Assembly: GCA_030220185.1 (NCBI GenBank)
Contig: JASPKZ010007249.1
Location: 1,364,001-1,428,000 of the forward strand
Origin: Diploptera punctata
Taxonomy: Eukaryota > Arthropoda > Insecta > Blattodea > Blaberidae
Direction: 5' to 3'
DNA: 64,000 bases
In this document: positions 33,912-44,312 of the stretch, piece by piece
Position numbering within the stretch: the first letter of the stretch is position 1
Layout: each line of letters starts with the position of its first letter
The notes under the pieces: model-generated
Database searches by the model: none
Told to the model about the DNA's origin: nothing
Seen by the model: only the letters and a program-made list of their open reading frames with translations
Translations under genes and position numbers: made by a program

Positions 33912-34854
33912 TCTTATATATATAAATGAATGTTTGTTTGTACTTTATGCGCGTCCATACCGTTGATCCGATTGTGATGGGGCTTTTTGCAAATTCTTCA
34001 GGAGATTCCCGGGATGAACATAGGCTATAAGAGAGTTGTGATACTCAACTCCTACATCCTTAAAAATCGCCCTTTGTAATGGAAAACATAAAAAAAGTAG
34101 CTCTTTGGACGCTTAAATGGCTTTCACTGCCTAAACCATAACAGATACACAAAATTAATGTACACAGAATTGAATATCTCATAAAGTTCTACAAAAAAGT
34201 CCGCAACAGCATATGTCTATCTCGTAGGGATACTTACTTACTTACTCACTAACTCACAATAACAATTTTTGTCTTTCATTTATGCCAAGAAGAACGAGAT
34301 AAGTACATAGATTCCTGTGCAAGCATAGCAGCATGGCGGATATTCTTTTACGGATTACTTACAATAACGAATTTTGTCTTTAAGCTGATTTATGCGAAGA
34401 AGATCGAAGATTCCCGAGCAACACTGGCTAATCAGCACGGGGAATCTTAAAATAATTACGATACACATTTATAATTATTTTTCATTTTACTTATTCGACT
34501 AATCATAAGAAGTACATTAATTTTTGTCTTTCAGCTCATTTATGCCAAGAATATCGGGAATAGTAGATTCCCTGACAATGCCGGGTAAACAGCACGGGGT
34601 ATCTAAAAATAATTACGATATAATTTTTCCCTCAAACTTATTTAACTAAACATAAAACACATTAATTTTCGTATTTCAGCTCATTTATGTCAAGAAGATC
34701 GGGATAAGTAGATTCCCGGGCAACGTAATTAGCACGGGGTATCTAAAAAATATAAATTTATAATTATTTTTCCTTTCAATTATTCAACTAGACATAAAAT
34801 CACATTAATTTTCATTTATTTAGGCATAGTAGCGCACACCGGGTATTAGCTAGT
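33912..34854 (+). mobile_element. Non-autonomous Helitron 1 with internal tandem repeats
   Basis: Starts TC(TTATATATATAAATG) and ends GCGCACACCGGGTATTAGCTAGT, i.e. 5'-TC and 3'-CTAGT (CTRRT) as in Helitrons. It shares its beginning ('ccataccgttgatccgattgtgatgggg', 'gattcccgggatgaacataggctat') and end with 45528-46354. From ~34260 a ~150-bp unit ('tttttgtctttca..ttatgcc aagaagatcgg... gcacgggg...') is repeated about four times. No Rep/helicase frame. It starts 4 bases after the TTAA of the piggyBac MITE. Confidence 0.8.
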
Positions 34855-35080
34855 AATTTATAAAATAGAAAACTTATTTACGTTTTATTAATATGCTATA
34901 TCGAAAATACCAACCATTAAATAGTTGTAAATTCCATTAATTAATTAGTTTTTTAAAATACCAGGCAGATTTTCATCTCTTTCGACAATTCACACCCAGC
35001 ACTATGCTCCGGCCGTGAATTATTATCGGCAAGATGAAAACACTTGTGATATTGTCAATAAAATAATAATAGTATTATGA

Positions 35081-35082
<2 letters not shown>

Positions 35083-35134
<52 letters not shown>
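35083..35134. repeat. (TA)26 microsatellite
   Basis: Uninterrupted TA units; the isoleucine/tyrosine frame across it is an artefact. Confidence 0.95.
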
Positions 35135-35138
<4 letters not shown>

Positions 35139-35650
35139 AGGCTACATTGAGAATAATCTTCAGAATGTAAAGTAAATTTATATAATCAGATAACTTAAAG
35201 TTTATACAAAAATGTATTGAGGACCTCAAGTTGAGTATTCACGGAGTGTGCGTGCGTGCACTGCCAAAAGGTCAGGTGTGTCGCCACACACCACTCATTT
35301 GTTTGGCATTTCTACGCATATAACACTTTGTTTGTATGTTACTCCGCTCACCCAACTTGAACTAAAATTAGCCGTACGTGGTCACCGCTATCTTACGTAA
35401 CTAACCCCAATCACATTCTAATTATAAAAATCTGATTAACATATTTCAAAAACATTGCAGTTGTTGTTTGTCACAATAATATAATAGAATTTTTTTTCTA
35501 CGCTTCAACTTAAAATTGGAAAAAATAAAAGCACTAGCGTTCAAAGAAATAATGTTTCAAGATAATTTAAATCAAGGTCGGTTAGAATATTTGTGTGCAT
35601 TATTGTACAATATGTAGGATTTAATTAATGATGCAATTTCAATTTAATAA
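35135..35650. other. No recognised gene; small GC-richer patch
   Basis: 35235-35400 is richer in GC ('gtgtgcgtgcgtgcactgcc', 'gtgtcgccacacacc') but shows no gene or known repeat. Confidence 0.45.
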
Positions 35651-35655
35651 AGAGC

Positions 35656-36133
35656 AATAAATAATAGTTTTAAAAAACTAAAACAACACGCTTTTATAGA
35701 TAACCGAACTAAAAAATGGAAAATAAATTTAATTTCCAACACGCTTGGGATAAAATTAAAGTGGTCAACAAAAAAATAATCTCCAACACATCTAGAATAA
35801 AACTAGAGTTATCTACAAAAAAAATAATTTTACCATCAAAAGCATGGGGTGTTTTTATGGTTTTTACGTTTTCTTCTTAGAGACGTTACTTTTACCAATA
35901 TCTGTTTATTATCAAATATATTAATTGATATAGAGCACCCCACGCGTTTGATGCTACAATTATTTTTTTATAGATAACTATAGTTTTATTCTATATGTGT
36001 TGGAGATGATTTTTTTGTTGACCACTTTAATTTTATCCCAAGCGTGTTGGAAATCAAAATTATTTTTCATTTTTTAGTTCGGTTTTTTAATAAAGCGTGT
36101 TGTTTTAGTGTTTTAAACTATTAATTATTTATT
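35656..36133. mobile_element. Foldback MITE with ~200-bp inverted arms
   Basis: Left arm 35656 to ~35854 and right arm ~35936 to 36133 are inverted copies along almost their full length ('ccaacacgcttgggataaaa', 'gtggtcaacaaaaaaataat', 'tttgatgctac/tatcaaaagc' blocks), with modest divergence. There is no coding capacity. The outer ends 'aataaataat(t)aatagttt' show no unambiguous duplication. It ends 88 bp from the tRNA-Tyr gene's 3' side. Confidence 0.85.
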
Positions 36134-36215
36134 TTTTTTAGTTTGGTTTTCTAAAAATGTAAATATCTTTAAATTCGATACTATTGTAGTATGAGCTAAA
36201 AGTAATACTCTTCTG

Positions 36216-36220
36216 AAAAA
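36216..36220 (-). terminator. Pol III T-run terminator of tRNA-Tyr
   Basis: Five consecutive T residues on the minus strand directly after the acceptor stem. Confidence 0.8.
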
Positions 36221-36312
36221 TCCTCCGAGCCAGATTTGAACCAGCGACCTATGGATTACTAAAATTATATACCACTACAGTCCACCACTCTACCAACTGA
36301 GCTACCAGAGGA
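36221..36312 (-). tRNA. tRNA-Tyr: tRNA-Tyr (anticodon GTA) with 18-nt intron
   Basis: The minus strand folds as tRNA-Tyr. The acceptor stem is TCCTCTG (36312-36306) with CGGAGGA (36227-36221), seven pairs including one G-U. The D arm contains TAGCTCAGTTGGTAGAG (A box). The anticodon arm is GTGGA-CTGTAG...A-TCCAT with GTA in the loop, split after position 37 by an 18-nt intron (36257-36274). The T arm is GCTGG-TTCAAAT-CTGGC (B box), with two wobble pairs. A run of five Ts follows at once (36220-36216), the Pol III terminator. An intron at this site is usual for eukaryotic tRNA-Tyr. Mature length is 74 nt. The T-stem C-to-T change could mean slight decay, so function is likely but not certain. 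Confidence 0.92.
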
Positions 36313-36647
36313 TATAATATTAATTTCTTACAACGATGGACTAAAAATTCGATAAGTCCGCAACCTATTATATATAATATATATTGTATATTACATATTA
36401 TTTATGAAATTATTGTATTGTTATTGGTCCTTTACAAGTATACAAAGTTTCAAGTCGATCCAATTTTTTAAGTGTGTGAAAATCGTGTTGAAAGATAGAT
36501 ACAGTTCTTGCTAATATAAAGCGTGTAAAAATACAATTATTTATTCAACTCGAAGTAAAGTGGAACTCCTCTCTCCCGTTACAAATATATCAGTAATAAT
36601 AAGAAATACAATTTTATAGGGCCTCTAGTATATTATGTATCAAAGGG

Positions 36648-36970
36648 CGGTAGCCGAGTGGTTTATGGCATAATGTCTTACTGCAGAGCTACGGGCCTTG
36701 CGCTGTTCGAATCCCATGGGGGAAATTTTTTCTCATGGAATTTCGGCCAGTGTGGGACCGGTGTCCACTCAGCATCATGAGGAATTTGGGTAGCTACAAT
36801 AAGCAGCGGCATCAGGTTCAGAAAATCAGCTGTAACGGCTGGGGAACCGACATGCGGATCACATGTCACCCCTCTGGCTGTATGATCGTCTACCTCTTTG
36901 ATTAACACATATGGATATGAGACCAGCATCCGGCACGTAGGCCAAGGGCCTCATAGTCCTGTCGCACCAT
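36648..36970 (+). mobile_element. SINE-D, well preserved
   Basis: Head 'ggtagccgagtggtttatgg' (A box, Leu/Ser-tRNA-like) and 'gctgttcgaatcccatggg' (B box), 'aatttcggccagtgtgggac', 'cagcatcatgaggaatttgg', 'agctgtaacggctggggaac', ending 'gaccagcatccggca'. Gives the clearest view of the family's tRNA-like start. Confidence 0.85.
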
Positions 36971-37635
36971 AGAACTTTTACTGAGAACTAAGAAGTTGCT
37001 CCCTTGGGCCACCTGGGATGTGGTCCAAATTCCCCGAAGTTTAAAGATAACATTTTTTCACGAGGTTCGTACAATATTTTCTGGGGCACAAATACGGATT
37101 ACAATATGGAGTAGTTGAATAAATTACAATTTTTATTATATATTACAGTTAGAAATTCTTTTTGTGTTTGTATGTGTTGTTTGAGGTGTTTTGTGTTCGT
37201 ATCTAGGGACTGTGTATACTGGAAAAATAATTTGTAGAGGGAGGTCATGCATGATGCTATTGTTTATTAGAGCGGCAGCTGCTATAGTTGCCATATACTA
37301 TATAGAAAACATCACACAACTGTCACTTGCAACAGCAATGAAACTTTTTGAGGCCAAAATACTTCCCATCTTAACATATGGAATAGAAATCATTTGGACT
37401 GACCTCAGTTACGGAGACTTAGGGTCGAATGTTTGAACGCATTAGACAGTAAAAGGCGTTCTCTGCTGATAAAGTTTTATCCAAACACAATTTTTCTTAC
37501 TCAGAAATCTATTCACGCGGTAATAATTGTAAGCTACCTGACAAGGTACCTTAAGATCGTAGCTCAAGATATAAACTTATGTGAAAATCCCGAAGGGAAC
37601 CGATGGTAACCGATGTAGTTTGAAACTTATCCAAG

Positions 37636-37746
37636 ATGTCGGACCTTGAAGACTTCGATCATGTTTTCGGTATACGCGGAGAAGAGGAATTTGATAGAGT
37701 CTACCAAAGAATTCAACTGGAAGAACAGGAGAATCGGCCGTCGTAA
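37636..37746 (+). CDS. Small acidic ORF inside the LINE-E interruption
   Basis: A 36-codon frame beginning MSDLEDFDHVFGIRGEEEFD, followed by RVYQRIQLEEQENRPS and stop. Eleven D/E residues in 36 and a good protein-like composition suggest the N-terminus of a transposase or host gene whose remainder is missing or spliced away. The following bases in another frame read RRNIACRRRVCIRYYLQDAS, which could be its continuation after a shift. I do not recognise the family. May be a first-exon relic. Confidence 0.3.
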   Translation: MSDLEDFDHVFGIRGEEEFDRVYQRIQLEEQENRPS

Positions 37747-38101
37747 TATTGCGTGTCGCAGACGTGTTTGTATACGGTATTATTTGCAGGATGCAAGCAT
37801 AAATGCATTCCTCTATAGCAGACGAAAATAACGGAAGTGGTTTTATCGCTGAGAATTCTGGGTAATTCGTTGCCAATATTACGAAAACGTCAACATTCAT
37901 GCATGACTGGTTAAGGCGGCCGTTAATTCGATCTCTGCTCACCAGTGATTGGAAGTAATTTGAGTAGAGACTAATGTATTTGCATACGACCCTTAAACAC
38001 CTTAGAAAAAGTGACAGCAAGATTCCTAAAGCAGCAATGGGGATCTCGAAATTTGTTCCATCTAGACCTATGCATATGAATTAGCACGGGAAACTTTCCT
38101 C

Positions 38102-38446
38102 GTGGAAGATCTATGCAAACACAATTCCTGTTCCCCATCTAACGAACAGGAAACTGCATTGAAGAAAATAACACAACACAAGACAAAAGAAATACCAGAC
38201 GATTTTTACGCAACAGATGCAATGATCAATCGAGACTGGACTGGACCAAACAACAAGATACGCAGTGCAATAATAAGACTGACAGTGCATGGATATCACC
38301 ACAAACTCTGCAAAAATTCAAACTATCATGATCCATCAAGTGACTGCGTGTGCAAGCTCTGTGATAAACCGTGTGAAAAATATCATTTCAGTGTCTGTTT
38401 AAAGAGAACACAATCATTGCTGGTATACAGCAGAGACATAAACTAA
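38102..38446 (+). pseudogene. LINE-E C-terminal domain with Cys/His cluster
   Basis: A 114-codon open frame: DDFYATDAMINRDWTGPNNK, then IRLTVHGYHHKLCKNSNYHD, then a CxCxxCxxxCxxxHxxxC cluster (SDCVCKLCDKPCEKYHFSVC). A C-terminal zinc-knuckle-like cluster after the RT is known in several insect LINE lineages and may bind nucleic acid. The upstream part is out of frame or missing, so it is a remnant; the length of the open frame suggests fairly recent loss. Confidence 0.7.
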
Positions 38447-38459
38447 TGCACTTTTGTGC

Positions 38460-39235
38460 GCGCTTTTCCTCTTATTATTTGTTATTACATTAAAAATCCA
38501 TGAATTTAATAAACTATATACGCAGGCCATGATATGCGATGTATGAGTAAACAAAACAGAGGCGAATGCGCATTTGTCAGCTGTTGTAATTATTAAGAAA
38601 TATACAGTTATATGGTGAGTTGAACAACCCGCTGTAGGGAAGGGAAAGAACGAAAGCATACCATGTGAGGAGCTAGTACAACTGCGGAGAATAAATCGTA
38701 TGTATTAATCCAGAAACGTTAACATTCAAGCTGCCATCGGCAGCCTTACTGTTTTGTTCTTAATATTAGGTATATTTTGAAAATGTATATTACTTCTGTC
38801 TGAACACGATCGCCCGACCACTGACGTCACTGCAACAACATTACCCCTGCAGAAGATTGTTTAACTTAGCATGTAAAAGTAGTGTAAGTATAAGTAAAAC
38901 CCAACAACATGTTTTTGATCCTAGGACCGACAAATTTATTTTTCCGAAAGGTCTAATAGGTTGTATTACATAGCCCTATCTCGTATCCAAGGAGAAACTG
39001 AACAGTTTTGACAAGTGTGCGATTAAATTTTTTTTTCTTTTATTTAAGAATTTAAATTTCTTAATCTTCATTGTGAAATGCAAAGTTTGTGTAGGCGTAG
39101 GCAAATATCTATACAGAATGTCTCTAATATTTAATGCCAAAATCATGCAAATGGTAGAGGACTGCAAACTGAGCGTTTCGAGATGGTGAACCAATCAATC
39201 GTGTCATTGGTTCTGTTGGACTAGTAGTTTCCATT
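38460..39235. other. No recognised feature
   Basis: Nothing supported. Confidence 0.5.
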
Positions 39236-39244
39236 CTCTCTCCT

Positions 39245-39450
39245 GCTTCGAAGGTTCCGGAGTCGATGGATTTTTAAGGGCAGAAAATCCTATGTAAGGT
39301 TTCCTTGGAAAGGGAAGAAAATGCGTGGGTCTTGTGTCGTAGATTTAAGGATAGTAAAGAAGGTCAAACTTGAAACAAAAAGCCTCTAAGCAAATGTATC
39401 GGTTTTTTCATGCCAAGATTTCAACTCCGTCTCTAATGACTCGAGTTGTT
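39245..39450 (+). mobile_element. SINE-C fragment, decayed
   Basis: 'gtcgatggatttttaagggca', 'gcgtgggtcttgtgtcgtag', 'aaaaagcctctaagcaaatgt' and 'atcggttttttcatgccaag' follow the SINE-C order; the tRNA head is missing. A separate tRNA-like string 'aattcaaatcccagtga' follows at ~39515. Confidence 0.55.
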
Positions 39451-39569
39451 AAAGATCGCTGTTAAATAAAGTATTATCTCGGTAGTGTTTTGGTCTCACA
39501 TTTGGAAAAATTCGAATTCAAATCCCAGTGACAGCCATCTTGAATAAAGGTTTCCTTCATCCCTTACCG

Positions 39570-40825
39570 GGTAGACTTTTTTCCACCACCTGCTTTTTCT
39601 CATAATTGATTAAGCTTGATAGAATTTTGATTAGATGAAAATATGGGGATTAAGAACTTGTATATGTATGGAGTAATCAAAATACTTTTTATCCCATGCT
39701 TTTGTTATTCCTAGAGAGCCCATTAATACAACCAGCAGCAGGAAAGAAAGAAGTTTAGTTGTAAACTCCCAAAGCTAAAGCTTATTATTTAAACAATTAA
39801 AGTATACATTTTCGAAATATATATTTCACAAGATCTTGGACATAACGAGAGATAAAATTCGTTCGTAAAGAATGCAGCACATGTGTAAAAAGTTATATCA
39901 AGTTAGGTTCAAACTAATTTGGTCCCACAGTTTGTATCCTTAATAGATGATATACATATAATTACTTTACATCAATAATCTCTACATACTATTCTGTAAT
40001 TTTTGTAAAGTTAACGCGTTATACACGATTGAACACCATCTCCTCAAAGTCACATGTATTTGTTTAGCATCCCGGTCAGCTCTCTGTGGCTTCAAAGATC
40101 GAGTCTCTCGTAACTTCAACGCTTTGTTGCGTCTGAAACATGGATTTTCGACCATAGCTCTTCTATAAAAATGATCAATTTACAGTTAGCTTCACAATCA
40201 GCATCATTTTGAAGCTAAAGATTAGATACACTCTGTATGCATGCACGAATACAAAATATCGGCTTGTAAAATAATAAAATGAGAATTTATTATAAATTGC
40301 ACTTCACGTAGGTTTTGTTTAGTCTCCATCCTTTGAAAATGGTAAGGCATAAACATTTTCATGAAATTTGTATATAGTAATACATTCCGTTTAAAATGTT
40401 TACTTCGAAAATATCGTTGTATGTCTGATAGTTCACATTCTTCCACAAGTTACTCAGCCAGACTTAGAGATCTAGATCAGTTAGTATTTTATTTAATGAC
40501 GCTCATTGACAACTCAGATCATTACCATGGCAATTCAAATCTAGGCATGAAAAACCAGATAAATTTTGCTTACGGATCTCTTACTTCAGGTTTGAGATTA
40601 CGTGTCATAAATCTATGACACAGGTCCACAGCTTTACTTCCCTTTTCACGGAAACCACACTCAGAATTATATTTAAAACAGCGATGTGATCCGTGGAACA
40701 CTGGTTCTCCGCGAAACATCGTTTATTCCTCCATTGCAAAAGCATATTTAACGTGTATAAAGTTCTAAATTATGCATATTTACCTTCTATCTCAGATAGT
40801 ATGGCCATATAATAGAATAATAGAT
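39570..40825. other. AT-rich DNA without recognised features
   Basis: Nothing supported over ~1.2 kb. Confidence 0.5.
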
Positions 40826-41169
40826 TTATTTAGCCTGGTGGAGTTATACTAAACAATTAATTATCTGTCAAATTGAATAATAATGAAAATAATATCTAAT
40901 GATACAATAAAATTAAATACAATTAAAATTAAATTAATGATAGAATGTAAACAGAAAGGAATAACAGCTCGAATCTACTATATATAAAAAGAAAAGAAAA
41001 AATACAAATAAAGTATAAACTATGATGAATTAATCTATCGCTTATTATACAAGGCATTAGGTAAATAAATTAACAAATCTTAAAAATATTTTTATTAAGT
41101 AATGAAAAACAAATTACTAATTTTTAAAAAGTAATATTAGTGAGTTGTTTCTGTTAATAATTTTATTTT

Positions 41170-41410
41170 CAATTTGTTTCTGAAAGATTATAAAGTTTGG
41201 CAGTCTCTGACATAGGGTGGAAGGGAATTCCATGTTCTAGCAAGAGAAATTGTAAAAGATATCGAATAATAGGTAGTATGATGAGGAGGGATATAAAGGA
41301 CATTGTGCTCAAGGGATCGGGTATCTAATTTATGTGTATCAGAGAGTCTAGTGAAGCGGTGTATAAATAATAAGTGCTAGCTGAAAATTAGTGCTCCAAG
41401 ATGAACTTTT
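41170..41410 (+). mobile_element. Possible LINE 3' region
   Basis: 'ggcagtctctgacatagggtg', 'gaattccatgttctagcaag', 'atgatgaggagggatataaag', 'aagggatcgggtatctaatt' resemble the conserved 3' parts of some arthropod LINEs. No second copy here to confirm. Confidence 0.3.
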
Positions 41411-41639
41411 TATAATGAAAAGTGTCCCACGACATAAAAGTTGGGGAACCGCTAAGCTAAAACATAATGGGACATATTATAACGAAATCCGAGAAAATGG
41501 CTAGTGGCCCACTGCTAACGTGATACCCGGCGAGTGCCTAACCATTTCTCTGCACTTCTACAACCTCACATCAGGTTATTATAACGTACATGTGTAACTA
41601 CAATACAATTAACGGATTGCCATTTACGGCAATGTTTTT

Positions 41640-42028
41640 TAATTCAATGCCCCAGGTTTTGTCATTTTGCCATTTTCTGGTGTTCTCTCATGGCATTGTC
41701 AATTTGTAACTCACTTCTGAGGGTGGGGCGCATATAGGGCGGGGTTTCGCTACCGCGATGATATGATGGTAGATGATTATGATAGTGGTGCGTCAGGAGA
41801 GTCCTTAATCCTATATTTAATCTAAGGCGAATACGAATGATGACGATTATGATGACCCAATTATGTTTGGGGACCGTTTGGGCCTTAAAGTCTCCTGACA
41901 TTTGTCTTACAAGTGAGGAAAACCCCCCCAAAAAAACTTCACCCAGGAATCTTGTCCCGACCAGGGATCGAACCAGGGCCCGCTGTGTGACAAGACAGCA
42001 CGCTCCCTCGAGACCACAGCGGTAGACT
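41640..42028 (-). mobile_element. SINE-B, tail-2 variant, full-length
   Basis: Head complement 'gagaccacagcggtagac' and B box as in other SINE-B copies, same centre ('tttggggaccgtttgggcctt', 'gacatttgtcttacaagtgag'). Instead of tail 1 the 3' part is 'gcgtcaggagagtccttaatc ... gcaatgccccaggt', shared with 61186-61570 and 55640-55795. Confidence 0.85.
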
Positions 42029-42387
42029 GACTTACGGTAATGTTAACTGTTCTATTAATTCAATGGCGCAGCAGAACTATAGGGTTTTTCATGTCTAAAA
42101 ATTAGTATTGCTCTCATTAAAAATCTGTTGCCACTTGCGGTAATTGAGTTCACCCCCTAACTTTATTAAATATGTGGGTTATAATCATACGTTCCATAAT
42201 GGTGTTTTCTCCATAAATTGGGCACCCAACTTCTTGGAAAGATGTATAGATAAAAAACCATTTAACTAAATTACTTATTTCAAATGAATTAAATAATAAA
42301 TCAATCTCATATAAAAGGACACGTTTACTAGCAAGAATTGTTCCATAAGAGCAACGTTATTTTATAGACGTGAAAATCTCTATAGAA

Positions 42388-42597
42388 GGCTTTTGGGGTA
42401 CTAGCTGCCTATTGGCGTCACATCCACATGTGCCGTTTAACGAGTTGAACGATCGTACATTCATTATATGGGTGACATGTGGTCAGTATCTCGAGGCCCC
42501 AGCCATTAAGTTATAGCTGATTATCTCAATCTGAAACCAATACTTATTACAGCTAACCGAATCCATCATGGTGATAGGTGAGCACCAGTCCCATAAA
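42388..42597 (-). mobile_element. SINE-D fragment fused to SINE-B
   Basis: Complement of SINE-D from 'tcacatccacatgtg' through 'cagccattaagttatagctga' to 'gagcaccagtcccata', then an abrupt switch to SINE-B at ~42598. Confidence 0.75.
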
Positions 42598-42793
42598 CAA
42601 GGTGGATGAGACAGGGTAATTATGATGACCAAATGATGTTCGGGGATTATTAACGGAATTGAGCTTCTCGACATTTCTCTTACAGATGAGGTAAAAGTCA
42701 TAAAATAAAACCTCACCTCGTTCCGACTGGGAATCGAATCCGGACCTGCTGCGTGCGAAGCAACGACGTTGCCCCGAGACCACAGAGGCAGAT
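42598..42793 (-). mobile_element. SINE-B head and centre, 3' part missing
   Basis: Complement with head 'gagaccacagaggcaga', B box 'ggaatcgaatccggacc' and centre 'gatgttcggggatta'. Ends directly in (ATT)n. Confidence 0.75.
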
Positions 42794-42846
42794 TATTATT
42801 GTTATTTATTATCATTATTATTATTATCATTATTATTATTATTATT
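42790..42846. repeat. (ATT)n microsatellite, interrupted
   Basis: ATT units with a few interruptions next to the SINE-B head. Confidence 0.85.
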
Positions 42847-42849
42847 AAA

Positions 42850-43270
42850 TTAATTTTCAGAATTGAACTAGCTTACGATGTTTCGGTAAATTTGTTCACA
42901 AAGATCAGATGCAAGAGGAAGATTTAAATATGTAATTTGATTTTTTTTAGCATGTAAACTTCATTTTTTTTGTATAAAACTGTTTCAAACATTATTTATT
43001 TATTTCCGTAGAACAGCGTCTACAATAGAAATTTCGAGGCACTTTGTCGTGTGGGAGGAAAATTTCATTACGACATAGCAAACATCGGAATTCTATTGTG
43101 CTACTTAAGATCATAATAAAGTAAATGTTGTTTTGCCAAGGAGCGAACAGGTGCAATAAGAATGCAAGATTATGTAGCCAGTGCAGGGCTGGACTCACGC
43201 GACATTCTTCAGCCAAATAATCACATGCTTAAAGAATGTATTCATAGCACGTCCCGGTCAGATATAACAT
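42850..43270. other. No recognised feature
   Basis: A 74-codon minus frame at 42992-43216 has no recognised domain. Confidence 0.45.
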
Positions 43271-43284
43271 TTCTTTCTATATAG

Positions 43285-43458
43285 GACACCATGTACCAAG
43301 AATGAGGTAGGAGAATAATATTAAATATGATTTGAGGGAAGTAGATTATACAAGGGATGATTCGAAAACATTAGTTCAGGATTGGGATGTATGGACAGCT
43401 TATGTCCGTGCGGCCATGAACCTACGGATTCGATAATGCCGGTGAATTAATTAGTTAT
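43285..43458 (+). mobile_element. LINE-A 3'-end fragment
   Basis: 'gtaccaagaatgaggtaggag' to 'gcggccatgaacctacggatt', 'cgataatgccggtga' and an ATTA tail. 5' truncated. Confidence 0.85.
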
Positions 43459-43766
43459 AGGACCTCGTGTCATTGACTAATCCATGGTAAAACAATAATT
43501 GTATGGAATCATGAACCATTGGTAGTATTGCCTCACTCTGATGGTTAACAGTTTATATAAAAGCGGATGCCGCGCGGCAATGCTTGACATGCGGTGTTGT
43601 CACGTTTATCATAGCGCTATGGGCGTTTATTACACAAGGACAGATGACATTGATTATTTTTATGTTATTATTTAATTTTTATGTTATTTGGTATTGTTTA
43701 ACTTTTAAAATTAAAATTATGTATGTATTTATTAAATAATTTAATTCCAACATTATATAACTTATA

Positions 43767-44173
43767 ATCGGCCGCGGTGGACTAGTGGTTATGCTCCTTG
43801 CCTCTGGTTCCAAGGGTCGCGGGTTCAAACCCGGCCGTGGTCGATGGATTTTTTAGGACGGAAAAATCCAAGGAGCAAGTCCTCCGGGAGGGACTTTAAG
43901 CCGTGGGTCCCGAGTCTGAAGATTTTCAGGCTCGTAAAAAATCCTTAAGCCTGAATGAAAAGGCCTCTAAGCAAAATTTACCGAATTTTCCCGTCCTAGT
44001 ACTACCTTGGTTTCCTAGATGTCAGTATGAGGCGGAACGCTGACCACGTACCACTCAAAATGACATCTAAACGAAAACAAGTGTAACTAAATTAGTATGG
44101 TTCAAATTCTTCCCTGTAGGGGGAGAGCGCCTAAATCTCTGTAAAGGGAAAACATAGGCTTACAATACAAAAA
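43767..44173 (+). mobile_element. SINE-C reference copy with 12-bp duplication
   Basis: Head 'cggccgcggtggactagtgg' with 'ttatgctccttgcctctgg' (A-box region), B box 'cgcgggttcaaacccggcc', centre 'gagggactttaagccgtggg', 'tgaatgaaaaggcctctaag', 'cctagatgtcagtatgaggcg', end 'gtaaagggaaaacataggct' plus 'tacaatacaaaa'. Perfect duplication ATATAACTTATA at 43755-43766 and 44174-44185. Confidence 0.92.
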
Positions 44174-44226
44174 ATATAACTTATAGGTCTACATAATTTA
44201 ATATTCATACAACATCGTGCTGAAAA

Positions 44227-44227
<1 letters not shown>

Positions 44228-44309
<82 letters not shown>
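44228..44309. repeat. (ATT)27 microsatellite
   Basis: Uninterrupted ATT units. Confidence 0.95.

Positions 44310-44312
<3 letters not shown>

Larger units (their letters stand above)
37190..38450 (+). mobile_element. LINE-E fragment interrupted by ~550 bp
   Basis: Two pieces of one LINE ORF. Piece one (37190-37440) holds AAAIVAIYYIENITQLSLAT and KLFEAKILPILTYGIEIIWT, the region after the RT core. Piece two (37985-38450) restarts LEKVTARFLKAAMGISKF and ends with a cysteine/histidine cluster. The intervening DNA contains an unrelated small frame. Confidence 0.7.

Noticed and set aside
37577..38020. 147-codon minus frame
   Set aside because: Crosses the LINE-E interruption; no domain, and the opposite strand has the better supported content.
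41662..42025. Frames on both strands reading DICLTSEENPPKK and similar
   Set aside because: These are translations of SINE-B, seen again at every SINE-B copy.
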